Positions 28,201 through 36,092 of a stretch of 64,000 nucleotides of DNA are shown one piece after another (the stretch's first letter is position 1; the number at the start of each line of letters is the position of its first letter). The notes below the pieces were generated by a model. The model was not told the DNA's origin. It ran no database searches and saw only the letters and a program-made list of their open reading frames with translations. Source of the stretch: Lapidilactobacillus dextrinicus DSM 20335 (GTDB taxonomy: Bacteria; Bacillota; Bacilli; Lactobacillales; Lactobacillaceae); NCBI RefSeq assembly GCF_001436095.1, contig NZ_AYYK01000008.1, positions 295 through 64,294 on the forward strand, written 5' to 3'. The translations under genes and the position numbers were made by a program.

Positions 28201-28337
28201 GCTAAAACGGTTCCTGTTGATGAAAAGATACTCATCACCACTAAAATGATTCCAAATAGTACACTAAGTTTATTTAGTATACTCTCCCTCGAATTGCCCT
28301 TATTACGGCGATTTCGAGTAATTTTCCTGCTACGCAC
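25212..28337 (-). CDS. LPXTG-anchored surface protein with six Cna_B repeats
   Basis: A 1041-residue sortase substrate. A long basic signal peptide ends near residue 47 (TVLADT), followed by an Ala/Ser/Thr-rich stalk (48-135). A folded N-terminal adhesin-like region (about 140-425) resembles collagen-binding and Sdr-type modules. Six Cna_B domains of about 85-92 residues each open with GTKTW; such domains normally carry internal Lys-Asn isopeptide bonds. A Pro-rich spacer, LPQTG, a hydrophobic helix and a basic tail end the protein. The GTG start at 28337 follows AAGGGGG. A perfect WalR box lies 80 nt upstream. The ligand is unknown; adhesion is inferred from architecture. Confidence 0.9.
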   Translation of the reverse strand: MRSRKITRNRRNKGNSRESILNKLSVLFGIILVVMSIFSSTGTVLADTIVNSNTITKQSQSASASSANQTVTSTTSQSAVSSSSALSSIVEEQSAATTSSANSGTSQVSAANSSSTQTDTNTKEQARAPSTRKEITDGITGTQLLDKNGDPITNGTTIGMYDPLTAEWEFSIDPSSVDAGDTMTVNIPNALNDALHLTNGTEFDVKDKAGNVIGHAVAKDGKVTITFSDYVDQTTNPITGNFNVSLSWDTSQITGKQEVPVTWENGSQTIVTVDPGNGPSTDEKLYKWGWYDSQDPSIIHWRVRVNYARTQINNAVYTDTLGANQTLVSGSVSAVHVVYNADGSTYTQGAVYPSSAVTESDSGFTVNLGDINDTIIIDYQTKITDGGAAGTYANSGKLTGTNIDDVTVDVYSPSFTGSGTGATTTNVIGTKTWDDQDNQDGSRPASVTVHLYANDVDTGKYAVVNADANWKYSFNDLAIYDDNGAAIIYSVVEDPVGGYESEINGYNITNKYTPETTSVKGTKTWSDQDNKYNTRPSTITVDLLADGEVVDSKEVTVDADGNWNYEFTGLPKNKDGKEITYTVKEEKVNGYTSTVDGNNIKNTLETTSIKGTKTWDDKDNQDGKRPTSITVSVYNGDEKVASKEVTADADGNWNYEFTDLPKLDSKGNEIKYTVKEENVADGYTSTVDGNNIKNTLETTSIKGTKTWDDKDNQDGKRPTSIKINLLANGKVVATKEVTAEENWQYSFTDLPKYADGQEIVYTVSEDAVPDYSTTINGFDITNSYTPGATSITGTKTWDDKDNQDGLRPSSIKVNLLANGKVIATKEVTAKENWQYSFTNLPEYENGKKITYTVEEEKVEGYETVVNGTNITNKHTPATTSITGTKTWDDNNNAGHTRPTSITVELYSDGIKTETTKADESTGWKYSFTNLPKYNNGKEIVYMTKEISVDGYTTTQNGYDFTNTLITKTPVVPVLPITPSTPDKPTITDNTKPKDEGSIISTINKKLPQTGEARNTLALVGILLLMMVLAVLVWHHRSVKEG
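26203..26565 (-). repeat. 276-nt period DNA repeat inside the LPXTG gene
   Basis: About 88 nt starting at 26203 recur almost without change 276 nt further on (from 26479), corresponding to 92 residues. They encode the shared NTLETTSIKGTKTW and DDKDNQD segments of neighbouring Cna_B domains. More diverged copies extend to 25690 and 27060. Confidence 0.8.
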
Positions 28338-28377
28338 AAAAATTCCCCCTTAAAACATGTGTTATGTTTACCCGTTC

Positions 28378-28383
28378 ATTATA
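28378..28383 (-). promoter_or_regulatory. -10 element of the LPXTG gene
   Basis: TATAAT on the minus strand, about 40 nt before the GTG start. No good -35 lies at 16-18 nt, which fits a promoter that needs an activator such as WalR bound just upstream. Confidence 0.5.
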
Positions 28384-28416
28384 TTACATTGGTAGTAAAT
28401 TTTGTCACAAGCCAAC

Positions 28417-28433
28417 ATTACATTTATGTTACA
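28417..28433 (-). promoter_or_regulatory. Perfect WalR box upstream of the LPXTG gene
   Basis: On the minus strand TGTAAC-ATAAA-TGTAAT, an exact TGTWAH-N5-TGTWAH match in the same orientation as the gene, 34 nt upstream of the TATAAT -10. That is a typical activator position. Confidence 0.6.
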
Positions 28434-28457
28434 AAATAATCAACCTTATTTATTAAA

Positions 28458-28489
28458 AAAAGAGTGAAAGAAATATCTCTCACTCTTTT
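28458..28489 (-). terminator. Terminator of DUF1129 gene
   Basis: The stem AAAGAGTGA-AGA / TCT-TCACTCTTT is followed by seven T on the minus strand, just after the DUF1129 stop. Confidence 0.88.
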
Positions 28490-28496
28490 ACTACTT

Positions 28497-29258
28497 TTAC
28501 ATTAAGCGTCCTGTAATATGATAATGGCGACGGAACAAATAGCGAGCGCCATAAGCTGCTGCGGCTAATAATAAGTAGCCCCAAGCTGGTAAAACTGGAT
28601 TTAAAGCTGGGTTAATAAAGGCTGTGACTGAAACTAAGAACAACACCCCAATTGTTGCTAAGGCGCCCTTCCAAATCATATTCCAGTTCATTTTAGCCTT
28701 TTCGCCATTCTTACGACGATCGCGAGCAGCCTGCATTTCATCCGTGAACCAAGTTAATAAGAAGCCAAAGGCAACTGACATAATTAAAAGACTTAATAAA
28801 CCAGATGAGCCGTTGTTTTTAGTATTACTATTTGGCATTAAGCCCATAATACCGAACAACACACCTAAAATAACTAAGTATAAGAAAGTCCAATCAACCG
28901 ATCGCATCCAATATTTTAATTCAGTTGGTTTTTGCTTAGGATGCAATAGTTGATCAACTTGAAAACTTGGTGAACCAAAAATTTGGGTTGCAGGTTTACC
29001 AATACGTTGATTTTTAATCATTTCTGGTAAGATGGCGTCAATCTTTGCGTCAGCGTCAGCTTCAGTATAGCCAGCTTCCATTAATAATTTACGAAGTTTA
29101 AAAACATAATCATTATTCTTATTAGTCAATTCCGTACGTAATTCGGTTGGCGACATCGATTCGATTTCAGTATTAACTTTCTTAACTGAACCCTCCGCCG
29201 CAAGCTTCTTAGCTTGTTCTTCACGTGCTTGTTGATTTCTTTCTTCTGTGGATGCCAA
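28497..29258 (-). CDS. DUF1129 family membrane protein
   Basis: A 253-residue protein. A charged N-terminal cytoplasmic part (residues 1-110) contains an LRKLLMEAGYTEADADAKI helix. Four to five hydrophobic segments follow (TFLYLVILGVLFGIM, LLSLLIMSVAFGFLL, ALATIGVLFLVSV, YLLLAAAAYGA). This family is found beside ychF in lactobacilli and has no assigned function. The start was set at the TTG at 29258, 9 nt after GGAG; the longer frame to 29282 overlaps that ribosome site. It probably shares a transcript with ychF, 36 nt away. Confidence 0.82.
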   Translation of the reverse strand: MASTEERNQQAREEQAKKLAAEGSVKKVNTEIESMSPTELRTELTNKNNDYVFKLRKLLMEAGYTEADADAKIDAILPEMIKNQRIGKPATQIFGSPSFQVDQLLHPKQKPTELKYWMRSVDWTFLYLVILGVLFGIMGLMPNSNTKNNGSSGLLSLLIMSVAFGFLLTWFTDEMQAARDRRKNGEKAKMNWNMIWKGALATIGVLFLVSVTAFINPALNPVLPAWGYLLLAAAAYGARYLFRRHYHITGRLM

Positions 29259-29294
29259 TATCTTATGCTCCTTTTCTGCCAATTCGTCTAAAAA

Positions 29295-30398
29295 TTAGAC
29301 GTTGAATCTAAATTCAATAATGTCGCCATCTTGAACTTCGTACTCTTTACCTTCAGAACGTAGGCGACCAGCTTCACGAACTGCTTGCATACTGCCATAC
29401 TGATCAAGATCAGCAAATGAAACTGTTTCAGCACGAATGAATCCACGTTCAAAATCAGAGTGAATCACACCGGCAACTTGCGGTGCTTTCATTCCTTTTT
29501 TAAATGTCCACGCACGGGTTTCGGGACCACCGGCCGTGAAGAAAGTAGCTAAACCAAGTAATGAATACGAAGCTTTGATTAATTTATCAAGACCGGATTC
29601 ACTTACACCTTCAGCAGCTAAAAAGTCAGCTTTATCAGCATCATCTAATTCAGCAATTTCTTCTTCAGTTCTAGCAGAAATAGCAATGGCTTCTGCATTA
29701 TCTTGAGTGGCATAATCGCGAACAATTTGGAAATATTGATCAGCATCTGGATCTGCCATTGATTCTTCTGCAATATTAGCTACATAAAGCACAGGTTTAG
29801 CCGTTAATAAGAATAAACCTTTAACGATTTTTTGTTCTTCTTCATCAAATTCAATCGAACGAACCGGTTTGCCAGCCTCTAAAACTGGTTTGATTTTTTC
29901 AAGAACATTAAACTCAGCGACAGCTTCTTTATCTTTAGTTGTCCGCGCAACTTTTGCAACCCGATCATAGCGTTTATTAACACTGTCTAAATCAGCAAAA
30001 ATCAATTCTAGATTGATGGTTTCAATATCATCTTGTGGATCAACAGTTCCGGTAACACTAGTAATATTGTCATCATCAAAAGCTCGTACAACATGGACAA
30101 TAGCATCAACTTGACGAATATTCTCTAAGAACTTATTACCTAATCCTTCACCTTTACTAGCACCTTTGACAATTCCGGCAATATCAGTAAATTCAAAAGT
30201 CGTATGGACAATCTTTTTAGCAGGGATAATTTCGTCAATTCGTGCTAATCGGGAATCGGGAACTTCAACCATTCCGACGTTAGGGTCAATGGTCGCAAAA
30301 GGATAATTGGCCATCTCGGCCCCTGCTTTAGTAATTGCGTTAAATAAGGTTGACTTGCCAACGTTAGGTAAACCAACAATACCAGCTGTTAATGACAT
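29295..30398 (-). CDS. ychF: YchF/EngD-type OBG-family ATPase
   Basis: A 367-residue P-loop protein with G1 GLPNVGKST, the G3-type FTDIAG, a central coiled coil (about 130-200) and a C-terminal TGS domain (about 280-367, ending IIEFRFNV). The family prefers ATP over GTP and binds ribosomes; it acts in stress control. Full length. It is part of the minus-strand series noc-parA-parB-yyzM-ychF, the conserved Firmicutes order. Confidence 0.95.
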   Translation of the reverse strand: MSLTAGIVGLPNVGKSTLFNAITKAGAEMANYPFATIDPNVGMVEVPDSRLARIDEIIPAKKIVHTTFEFTDIAGIVKGASKGEGLGNKFLENIRQVDAIVHVVRAFDDDNITSVTGTVDPQDDIETINLELIFADLDSVNKRYDRVAKVARTTKDKEAVAEFNVLEKIKPVLEAGKPVRSIEFDEEEQKIVKGLFLLTAKPVLYVANIAEESMADPDADQYFQIVRDYATQDNAEAIAISARTEEEIAELDDADKADFLAAEGVSESGLDKLIKASYSLLGLATFFTAGGPETRAWTFKKGMKAPQVAGVIHSDFERGFIRAETVSFADLDQYGSMQAVREAGRLRSEGKEYEVQDGDIIEFRFNV

Positions 30399-30436
30399 GA
30401 TTATACTTCCTATTCTTTAATTTATTTGTATCAGTA

Positions 30437-30682
30437 TTAAATCCGTGGTCGCTTAATATCTGCAGGAAGCAAATATTCTGGCTCGTTACTAGGATCAACT
30501 TCAGCTGCCGGTTGCACAATCTTTTTCATCTTTTTAGTGAAATCAGATCGTGTCAACATCACTAAATGACCACAACCCATACATTTAATCTTAATATCTG
30601 CGCCGAGACGTACCACTTCCCAGCGATTCTCGCCACAAGCATGAGGTTTCTTCATTTGTACTAAATCACCCAATTCAAACAT
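30437..30682 (-). CDS. DUF951 (YyzM) small protein
   Basis: An 81-residue soluble protein with HACGENRWEV and CMGCGHLVML; the three Cys could bind a metal. It is conserved between parB and ychF across Firmicutes, and its function is unknown. The ATG follows GGAGG, 12 nt after the parB stop, so it is translated from the parABS transcript. Confidence 0.88.
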   Translation of the reverse strand: MFELGDLVQMKKPHACGENRWEVVRLGADIKIKCMGCGHLVMLTRSDFTKKMKKIVQPAAEVDPSNEPEYLLPADIKRPRI

Positions 30683-30694
30683 TGAACTGCCTCC

Positions 30695-31567
30695 TTAGTC
30701 CACGCGAATATTTAAAGTATCAAGGATTCGGTTTAAATCTTTGACCGAGGTGTAGTTAATTTCAATTTTGCCTGCGCCACGTTTGTTAGCGTTAATTTTA
30801 ACCTTAGTGCCCAAACGATCAACCAAAGCTGTTTCCGTTGCACGTAAGTATGGCGACTTCACGGCTTTATTGACCTTTGCTTTTGGTTTATCAGCGTTCA
30901 TTTGTAACACTAATTGCTCTAATTGACGCACTGTTAAAGCTTCTTTAATCGCTTTTTTAGCAACATCGTTAATTTCGTCTTTCTTTTTTAAGCTTAACAA
31001 TGTGCGGGCCTGGGCCATGGATAATTTACCAGCTTGCAAGTATTTTTTAGTTTCATCTGGCAAGGTCAGTAATCGTAAGTAATTAGCAATGTAGGGCCGG
31101 CTTTTACCGATTCGTTCTGAAACTTCTTCTTGCGTTAAATCTAATTTTTTAATTAACGTTTGGTAAGCTTCTGCTTCTTCAAGAGGTGATAGATCTTCGC
31201 GTTGCAAATTTTCCAACACGGCAATTTCCATCATTTGTTGTTCATCCATTTGTCTTACAATGGCCGGAATTGTTTCTTTGCCAGCCATTTTGCTAGCGCG
31301 ATAACGTCGCTCCCCAGCAATAATCTCATAGCCATTTAAACTTTTGCGAACAATAATTGGTTGGAAAACACCACTTTGAGCAATTGAATCTGCTAGCTCT
31401 TGTAATGCCGCTTCATCAAAAGTCTTACGTGGTTGGTAGGGATTCGGACGAACATCAGTTAAGGCTAATTCTTCAACTACTTCTTGATCTGTATTTAAAG
31501 ACTCAATGTCGGAAAACAAGGCGTCAATGCCTCGACCAAGTCCTTTGGAATTTTTATTTATCGCCAT
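30695..31567 (-). CDS. parB: ParB (Spo0J), chromosome partitioning protein
   Basis: A 290-residue CTPase and DNA clamp. The N-terminal nuclease-like domain holds NPYQPR and the CTP-binding GERRYRA motif. A central helix-turn-helix (about 145-175, VSERIGKSRPYIANYLRLL) binds parS, and a C-terminal dimerisation domain follows. It overlaps the parA end by 14 nt, indicating coupling. Noc, its paralogue, lies just upstream, and a parS-like site lies at 33953-33968. Confidence 0.95.
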   Translation of the reverse strand: MAINKNSKGLGRGIDALFSDIESLNTDQEVVEELALTDVRPNPYQPRKTFDEAALQELADSIAQSGVFQPIIVRKSLNGYEIIAGERRYRASKMAGKETIPAIVRQMDEQQMMEIAVLENLQREDLSPLEEAEAYQTLIKKLDLTQEEVSERIGKSRPYIANYLRLLTLPDETKKYLQAGKLSMAQARTLLSLKKKDEINDVAKKAIKEALTVRQLEQLVLQMNADKPKAKVNKAVKSPYLRATETALVDRLGTKVKINANKRGAGKIEINYTSVKDLNRILDTLNIRVD

Positions 31568-32324
31568 TGGCCGTCAGAACCTCCTTTGCTAAAGCTTGAT
31601 AAACCTCCGCACCTCGTGAGCGACGATCATAGTCGATAATCGCCATACCGTAACTTGGTGCCTCAGCTAAACGCGTTATTCGCGGAATAACGGTTTGATA
31701 AACGCGCTCTCTAAATGTTTTACGTACTTCTTCAATTACTTCTGCCCCAAGATTCGTACGAACATCATACATCGTTAGTAACACACCTTCGATACTTAGC
31801 TCCGGATTGAAGTGCTTTTGAACTAAACGAACAGTATTTAACAATTGGCTTAATCCTTCAAGCGCATAATACTCACTTTGAACTGGAATAATCAAAGAAT
31901 CGCTGGCTGTAAAAGCATTAATAGAAAGCTGTCCTAGTGATGGCGGACAATCAATTAAGATATAGTCATATTCAGATTTAACGCCTGCAAGACCTTTCTT
32001 TAAACGTTGTTCTCTACCAGCTTGATTGGTTAACTCAATCTCCGCACCAGCCAGTTGAATGGTTGCCGGTACAATGTCTAAGTGCGGACGTTTAGTATGA
32101 TAAATAGCCTTTTTTAGGGGTATTTCATTAATTAAAACATCGTAGACATCACGTGAGACATCTGACTTTTTAATACCTAAGCCACTAGTTGCATTGCCTT
32201 GAGGATCACTATCAATGATCAAAATTCGTTTGCCCACCTCATTTAGGCAAGCTGCAAGATTGATGGTAGTGGTTGTTTTACCAACACCACCTTTTTGATT
32301 TGCTATAGAAATAACCTTGACCAT
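31554..32324 (-). CDS. parA: ParA (Soj), partitioning ATPase
   Basis: A 256-residue deviant Walker A ATPase with KGGVGKTTT. It dimerises on ATP, binds nucleoid DNA and is stimulated by the ParB N-terminus; in Bacillus, Soj also controls DnaA. DCPPSLG forms Walker B. The ATG follows GAGGAG, next to the noc stop. Confidence 0.96.
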   Translation of the reverse strand: MVKVISIANQKGGVGKTTTTINLAACLNEVGKRILIIDSDPQGNATSGLGIKKSDVSRDVYDVLINEIPLKKAIYHTKRPHLDIVPATIQLAGAEIELTNQAGREQRLKKGLAGVKSEYDYILIDCPPSLGQLSINAFTASDSLIIPVQSEYYALEGLSQLLNTVRLVQKHFNPELSIEGVLLTMYDVRTNLGAEVIEEVRKTFRERVYQTVIPRITRLAEAPSYGMAIIDYDRRSRGAEVYQALAKEVLTANGDK

Positions 32325-33188
32325 TTAATTCTCCTCTTTACTATTGGGCTGATCTACTGAAACATTAATTGTTATCGTATATTGATTAGCTGAATGCGTT
32401 TCTTGATAAGTAACCTTTGCTTGGTCAGTCGCAATTTTTTTAAGTGATCGTTTAATCTTTGTTGCAATTTGCTTTAAGTCAGTCGTTGACTTAACCTGCT
32501 TAACACTTTTTTTAGAATTCTGAGTTGCTTTTGCTGAGCCATCATTTAGCTCGGCGATTAAGTGATCGGTCTGACTAACTGTTAGGTGTTCGGTTAGAAT
32601 TTGTTTTAACACGATCGCCTGCGTTATTGAATCGAGCCTTAACAACGTTCGACCATGACGTGCTGTAATCTCACCGTTAGCAATCGCTCGCTGTGCCGTT
32701 TCCGGCAATTTTAACAGTCGTAGTTGGTTAGCAATGTACGACTGGCTTTTACCCAACCGCTGAGCCAATTGCCCTTGTGTTACTTGAGTGACATCCAATA
32801 GTTTCTGATAAGCGTTAGCTTCATCAATTGGATTTAAATCTTCACGTTGTAAATTCTCAATCACAGCCATTTCTGCAGATTCTTGATCGGTCATCTGTTT
32901 AACAATTGCAGAAACATTGGCCCAACCTAAAGATTGTACAGCTCGAAAACGACGTTCTCCCGCAATAATTTCATAATGGTCACGCTGATATTCTCGCAGA
33001 ATGATTGGTTGTAATAAACCATGTGCAGCAATTGTATCAGCAAGATCACTAATCGATGCCTCACTAAATTGTTTACGCGGTTGAAAGCGATTAGGAATAA
33101 TTTGTAAAACGGGGATCTGCTGAACATTCTTGTCAGTCTGATCATCGTTTTGTTGTGAACTATTTGCCTGCGAATCAAAGAAAGCCAT
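32325..33188 (-). CDS. noc: Noc, nucleoid occlusion protein (ParB paralogue)
   Basis: A 287-residue ParB-family protein with NRFQPRK, GERRFRAVQSLGW and helix-turn-helix LAQRLGKSQSYIANQLRLLKLP. The N-terminus is short and variable, as expected for the membrane-binding amphipathic region of Noc. Noc blocks septum assembly over DNA. Placement between rsmG and parA, rather than sequence alone, separates it from ParB. The ATG follows AAGGGGGA. Confidence 0.9.
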   Translation of the reverse strand: MAFFDSQANSSQQNDDQTDKNVQQIPVLQIIPNRFQPRKQFSEASISDLADTIAAHGLLQPIILREYQRDHYEIIAGERRFRAVQSLGWANVSAIVKQMTDQESAEMAVIENLQREDLNPIDEANAYQKLLDVTQVTQGQLAQRLGKSQSYIANQLRLLKLPETAQRAIANGEITARHGRTLLRLDSITQAIVLKQILTEHLTVSQTDHLIAELNDGSAKATQNSKKSVKQVKSTTDLKQIATKIKRSLKKIATDQAKVTYQETHSANQYTITINVSVDQPNSKEEN

Positions 33189-33213
33189 TTAGATCCCCCT
33201 TAGCTAACCTAAC

Positions 33214-33942
33214 TTATCCCATCAATGGTGACTTACTAATTGTCCCCGGTTTACGCGGATAAGTTTTAGGTGTTTCTTTTGTTTTTTTAACAATAATGAT
33301 TTCCCGTTGATCATCAGTTGTTGGTAAAGTTAATGAAACAGTTTGTTCCAATTTGCCACCTAAAACATGCAACGCATGTTGAGCCTCATTGAGTTCAACA
33401 GCACCCTTGCTCCCCTTCATCGCCACAAAATAACCGCCCTTTTTAGTCAGCGGCAAGCATAATTCTGCCAATACAGGCAGACTGGCAACAGCGCGAGCAG
33501 TAACCAGATCATAACTCTGACGATAGGTTGAGCGTTTACTACCAAAATCTTCAGCACGTTGATGATAGAAAGCAACATTTTCTAAAGATAACGTTGTAGC
33601 CAACTCTTCTAAAAATTTAATGCGTTTATTTAAAGAATCAACAATGCTAACTTGTAATTGCGGAAAAGCAATCTTAATGGGAATGGAAGGAAATCCTGCC
33701 CCTGCACCAACATCTAATAAAGACAATGCTTCCGTCTGTAATTGTGGAAAAGCCAAGGCTAACGTCAATGAATCATAGAAATGCTTCAAATAAACGTCCC
33801 TTTCTTCCGTAATTGCGGTTAAATTGACGTTTTCATTAGTCTTAACAAGTAATTGATAATAATCAGCAAACTGCTGCATTTGTTGTTGCGTTAAGTTAAT
33901 GCCTTGTTTTGCTAAGGCCGCTTGAAATTGTTCAGGTGACAT
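33214..33942 (-). CDS. rsmG: RsmG (GidB), 16S rRNA m7G methyltransferase
   Basis: A 242-residue SAM-dependent enzyme that methylates G527 (E. coli numbering) of 16S rRNA. The SAM motif is LLDVGAGAGFPSIP. The conserved TARAVASL and Lys-Gly-rich segment MKGSKGAVE are present. The start was set at the ATG at 33942, after GAGG; the frame extends to 33969. A parS-like site overlaps the 5' leader. Confidence 0.94.
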   Translation of the reverse strand: MSPEQFQAALAKQGINLTQQQMQQFADYYQLLVKTNENVNLTAITEERDVYLKHFYDSLTLALAFPQLQTEALSLLDVGAGAGFPSIPIKIAFPQLQVSIVDSLNKRIKFLEELATTLSLENVAFYHQRAEDFGSKRSTYRQSYDLVTARAVASLPVLAELCLPLTKKGGYFVAMKGSKGAVELNEAQHALHVLGGKLEQTVSLTLPTTDDQREIIIVKKTKETPKTYPRKPGTISKSPLMG

Positions 33943-33952
33943 TTTTACCTCA

Positions 33953-33968
33953 CGTTTCTCGTGAAACA
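33953..33968. promoter_or_regulatory. parS-like site at the rsmG start
   Basis: CGTTTCTCGTGAAACA matches the parS consensus TGTTTCACGTGAAACA at 14 of 16 positions. A second half-site TGTTTCACG lies at 33975-33983. Origin-proximal parS sites near parAB are expected. It overlaps the rsmG leader region. Confidence 0.7.
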
Positions 33969-34200
33969 ACCGTTTGTTTCACGCACTGAATTAACTTTAA
34001 CGAAAAACACTTTCTTTTGCAACCTCATAACGCGTTATATCGCGTCAAAATGTTGTATAACTTGGATTTCATTAAAATTATACTATTTATAAAACAATGC
34101 GTTAATTTTTAAAGTAACAACATATCCTCATAATAAATTTTCCCTTAATAATAATTTTAACCATACGGAAAGATAACTTAAATCATTAAAGCAAAAATAA

Positions 34201-34229
34201 TTGTACTCTTATAAAAAACATAGTATGCT
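34201..34229 (+). promoter_or_regulatory. Promoter of the LLM-reductase pair
   Basis: TTGTAC, 17 nt, TATGCT; about 50 nt before the ATG. The gene-free stretch 33943-34278 otherwise holds the parS-like sites and AT-rich DNA. Confidence 0.7.
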
Positions 34230-34278
34230 TATCTTGTTAACTTATTAAAAGTAAGCAAAATGAACGGAGGCTTTCAAA

Positions 34279-35343
34279 ATGGTAGATGTAAATAATTTAG
34301 AATTTGGGATTGAAACTTTTGGTGACATTGTTGCTAATGAAGATGGTAGTTTAAAAACTGCAGCTGAATCAATTCGACAGATTGTTCGTGAAGGCGAATT
34401 GGCTGATCAATATGGAATTAACGTCATTGGCGTTGGTGAACATCATCGCCCTGACTATAGTGTCTCTAGTCCTGAGACAGTCTTAGCAGCCATTGCTGCT
34501 GTCACAAAAAATATTAAATTAGCAACAGCTGTCACTGTTTTAAGTTCTGACGATCCTGTTCGTGTTTATGAAAGATTTGCTACACTTGATGGGCTCTCAA
34601 ATGGCCGTGCTCAAGTGATGTTAGGCCGTGGTTCATTTACTGAATCATTTCCCCTATTTGGTTATGATTTAACCGACTATGATGATCTATTTAATGAAAA
34701 ACTAGTACTCTATGATCAACTTAGAAAAGAAAAACCCGTTACTTGGTCTGGCAAGTTCCGTCCATCTTTAAAAGCACAAGAAGTCTATCCCAAAACTGAA
34801 AAAGGCGAATTAGAAACTTACATTGGCATTGGCGGTTCTCCTGAATCTATTATTCGTGCAGCCCGGTTTGGTTATAAAGTTATCATAGCTATTATTGGTG
34901 GCCAAGCTGAGCGTTTTAAACCATATATGGACCTTTATCATAAAGCTGCTCAAAAATTTGATATGCCCGTTTATCCTGTTGCTGTTCATTCTCATGGCTT
35001 CATTGCTGATGATAAGAACGAAGCTGTTGAAGTTGCATTTAAAAACATTAAGGCAAACTTTGATCGGATTGGTCTCACCCGTGGTTGGGCTCCAATGAGT
35101 CGCGAACAATTTGATAACGAAACTAAGGTTGGTTCTTTTTACGTGGGTGATCCAGAAACAGTAGCACAACGCATTGCCAAAACTATTCAATTATTAGATT
35201 TAGGACGGTTTGATCTTGTTTACGGTGCTGGTAACCAAACTGTTGCGCAACGTGAAAGAATGATTGAGCTTTACGCAACTAAAGTTATTCCTCGCGTTAA
35301 AGAAATTTTATCCACAAAAGAAGGCGAAAATCATGACCATTAA
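34279..35343 (+). CDS. LLM-class flavin-dependent oxidoreductase
   Basis: A 354-residue luciferase-like monooxygenase fold protein, FMN- or F420-type, with the N-terminal GVGEHHRPDYSVSSPE and GRAQVMLGRGSF motifs. The substrate is not predictable. The ATG follows CGGAGG with 8-nt spacing. The last 11 bases overlap the next gene, so the two are coupled and probably act as a redox pair. Confidence 0.85.
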   Translation: MVDVNNLEFGIETFGDIVANEDGSLKTAAESIRQIVREGELADQYGINVIGVGEHHRPDYSVSSPETVLAAIAAVTKNIKLATAVTVLSSDDPVRVYERFATLDGLSNGRAQVMLGRGSFTESFPLFGYDLTDYDDLFNEKLVLYDQLRKEKPVTWSGKFRPSLKAQEVYPKTEKGELETYIGIGGSPESIIRAARFGYKVIIAIIGGQAERFKPYMDLYHKAAQKFDMPVYPVAVHSHGFIADDKNEAVEVAFKNIKANFDRIGLTRGWAPMSREQFDNETKVGSFYVGDPETVAQRIAKTIQLLDLGRFDLVYGAGNQTVAQRERMIELYATKVIPRVKEILSTKEGENHDH

Positions 35344-36016
35344 GCGCATTGGTATTATCGGTGCTGGAAAAGTTGGCATTGTTCTAGCTGGTTTAGCCTT
35401 AAAGGCTGGCTATGAGGTCCGTATTTCTGGATCCGGCTCCGTATCTAAAATTGAACTAACGATTGAAACCTTAGTGCCAGGTGCTGTTGCTTCAGAAAAT
35501 GCAGATGTTATCGCCAATAGTGATCTCATTATTTTAGCTATTCCCCTAAGTCGTTATCACAACATTGATCCCCAGTTGCTAAACGGTAAGCTCGTGATTG
35601 ACGCGATGAATTATTGGTGGGAAACTGATGGCATCCGCGAAGAAGTGCTTACACCTGATTCAACCTCAAGTGAACAAGTCCAAGCTTATTTCAAAGGCAG
35701 CACGATCGTTAAAACATTCAATCACATGGGTTACCACAATCTACAAGAAGATGCCCGCCCTAAAGGTACTAAAGATCGTAAAGCACTATTTGTAACTGGT
35801 AATAATTCCGAAGCCGTCACTAAAGTAGCTCAATTTGTTGATACCATGGGCTTTGATCAAGTGGTTCATTATCACCTTGCCGATGGCATTATGACCGAAC
35901 CTGGCAGTCCTTTATTTGGTGCGAGCCTTAATTATCAGGATTTAAAAAATATCATTGACCACTTTGATCAAACTGAATTTGGCAAGAAGGTTGCAGCATC
36001 TACTCATCATGAATAA
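35333..36016 (+). CDS. NADPH-dependent F420 reductase-like oxidoreductase
   Basis: A 227-residue protein with an N-terminal Rossmann motif IGAGKVGIVLAGLALKAGYEVRI, and NHMGYHNLQ and LFGASLN segments as in the F420H2:NADP oxidoreductase-like family. Lactobacilli are not expected to make F420, so a flavin or other partner is likelier. The start at the ATG at 35333 overlaps the LLM stop; the upstream frame to 35264 is unsupported by a ribosome site. Confidence 0.8.
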   Translation: MTIKRIGIIGAGKVGIVLAGLALKAGYEVRISGSGSVSKIELTIETLVPGAVASENADVIANSDLIILAIPLSRYHNIDPQLLNGKLVIDAMNYWWETDGIREEVLTPDSTSSEQVQAYFKGSTIVKTFNHMGYHNLQEDARPKGTKDRKALFVTGNNSEAVTKVAQFVDTMGFDQVVHYHLADGIMTEPGSPLFGASLNYQDLKNIIDHFDQTEFGKKVAASTHHE

Positions 36017-36023
36017 TTTAAAT

Positions 36024-36060
36024 AAAAGCAACAGCTATTTGAAATTAGCCGTTGCTTTTT
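36024..36060 (+). terminator. Terminator of the LLM-reductase pair
   Basis: The stem AAAGCAAC-GCTA / TAGC-GTTGCTTT has a bulge, followed by TTTTT. Confidence 0.8.
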
Positions 36061-36092
36061 AATTGCTGTTTAACCTAATTTTCCTATTTTTA

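Noticed and set aside
28620-28960. Long antisense open frames inside genes (for example opposite DUF1129, murE, guaB and walK)
   Set aside because: They lack ribosome sites, match no family and lie wholly opposite well-supported genes.
35333-36016. True F420-dependent metabolism from the LLM and F420-reductase-like pair
   Set aside because: Lactobacillaceae are not expected to make F420; both families have many flavin- or NADP-using members.
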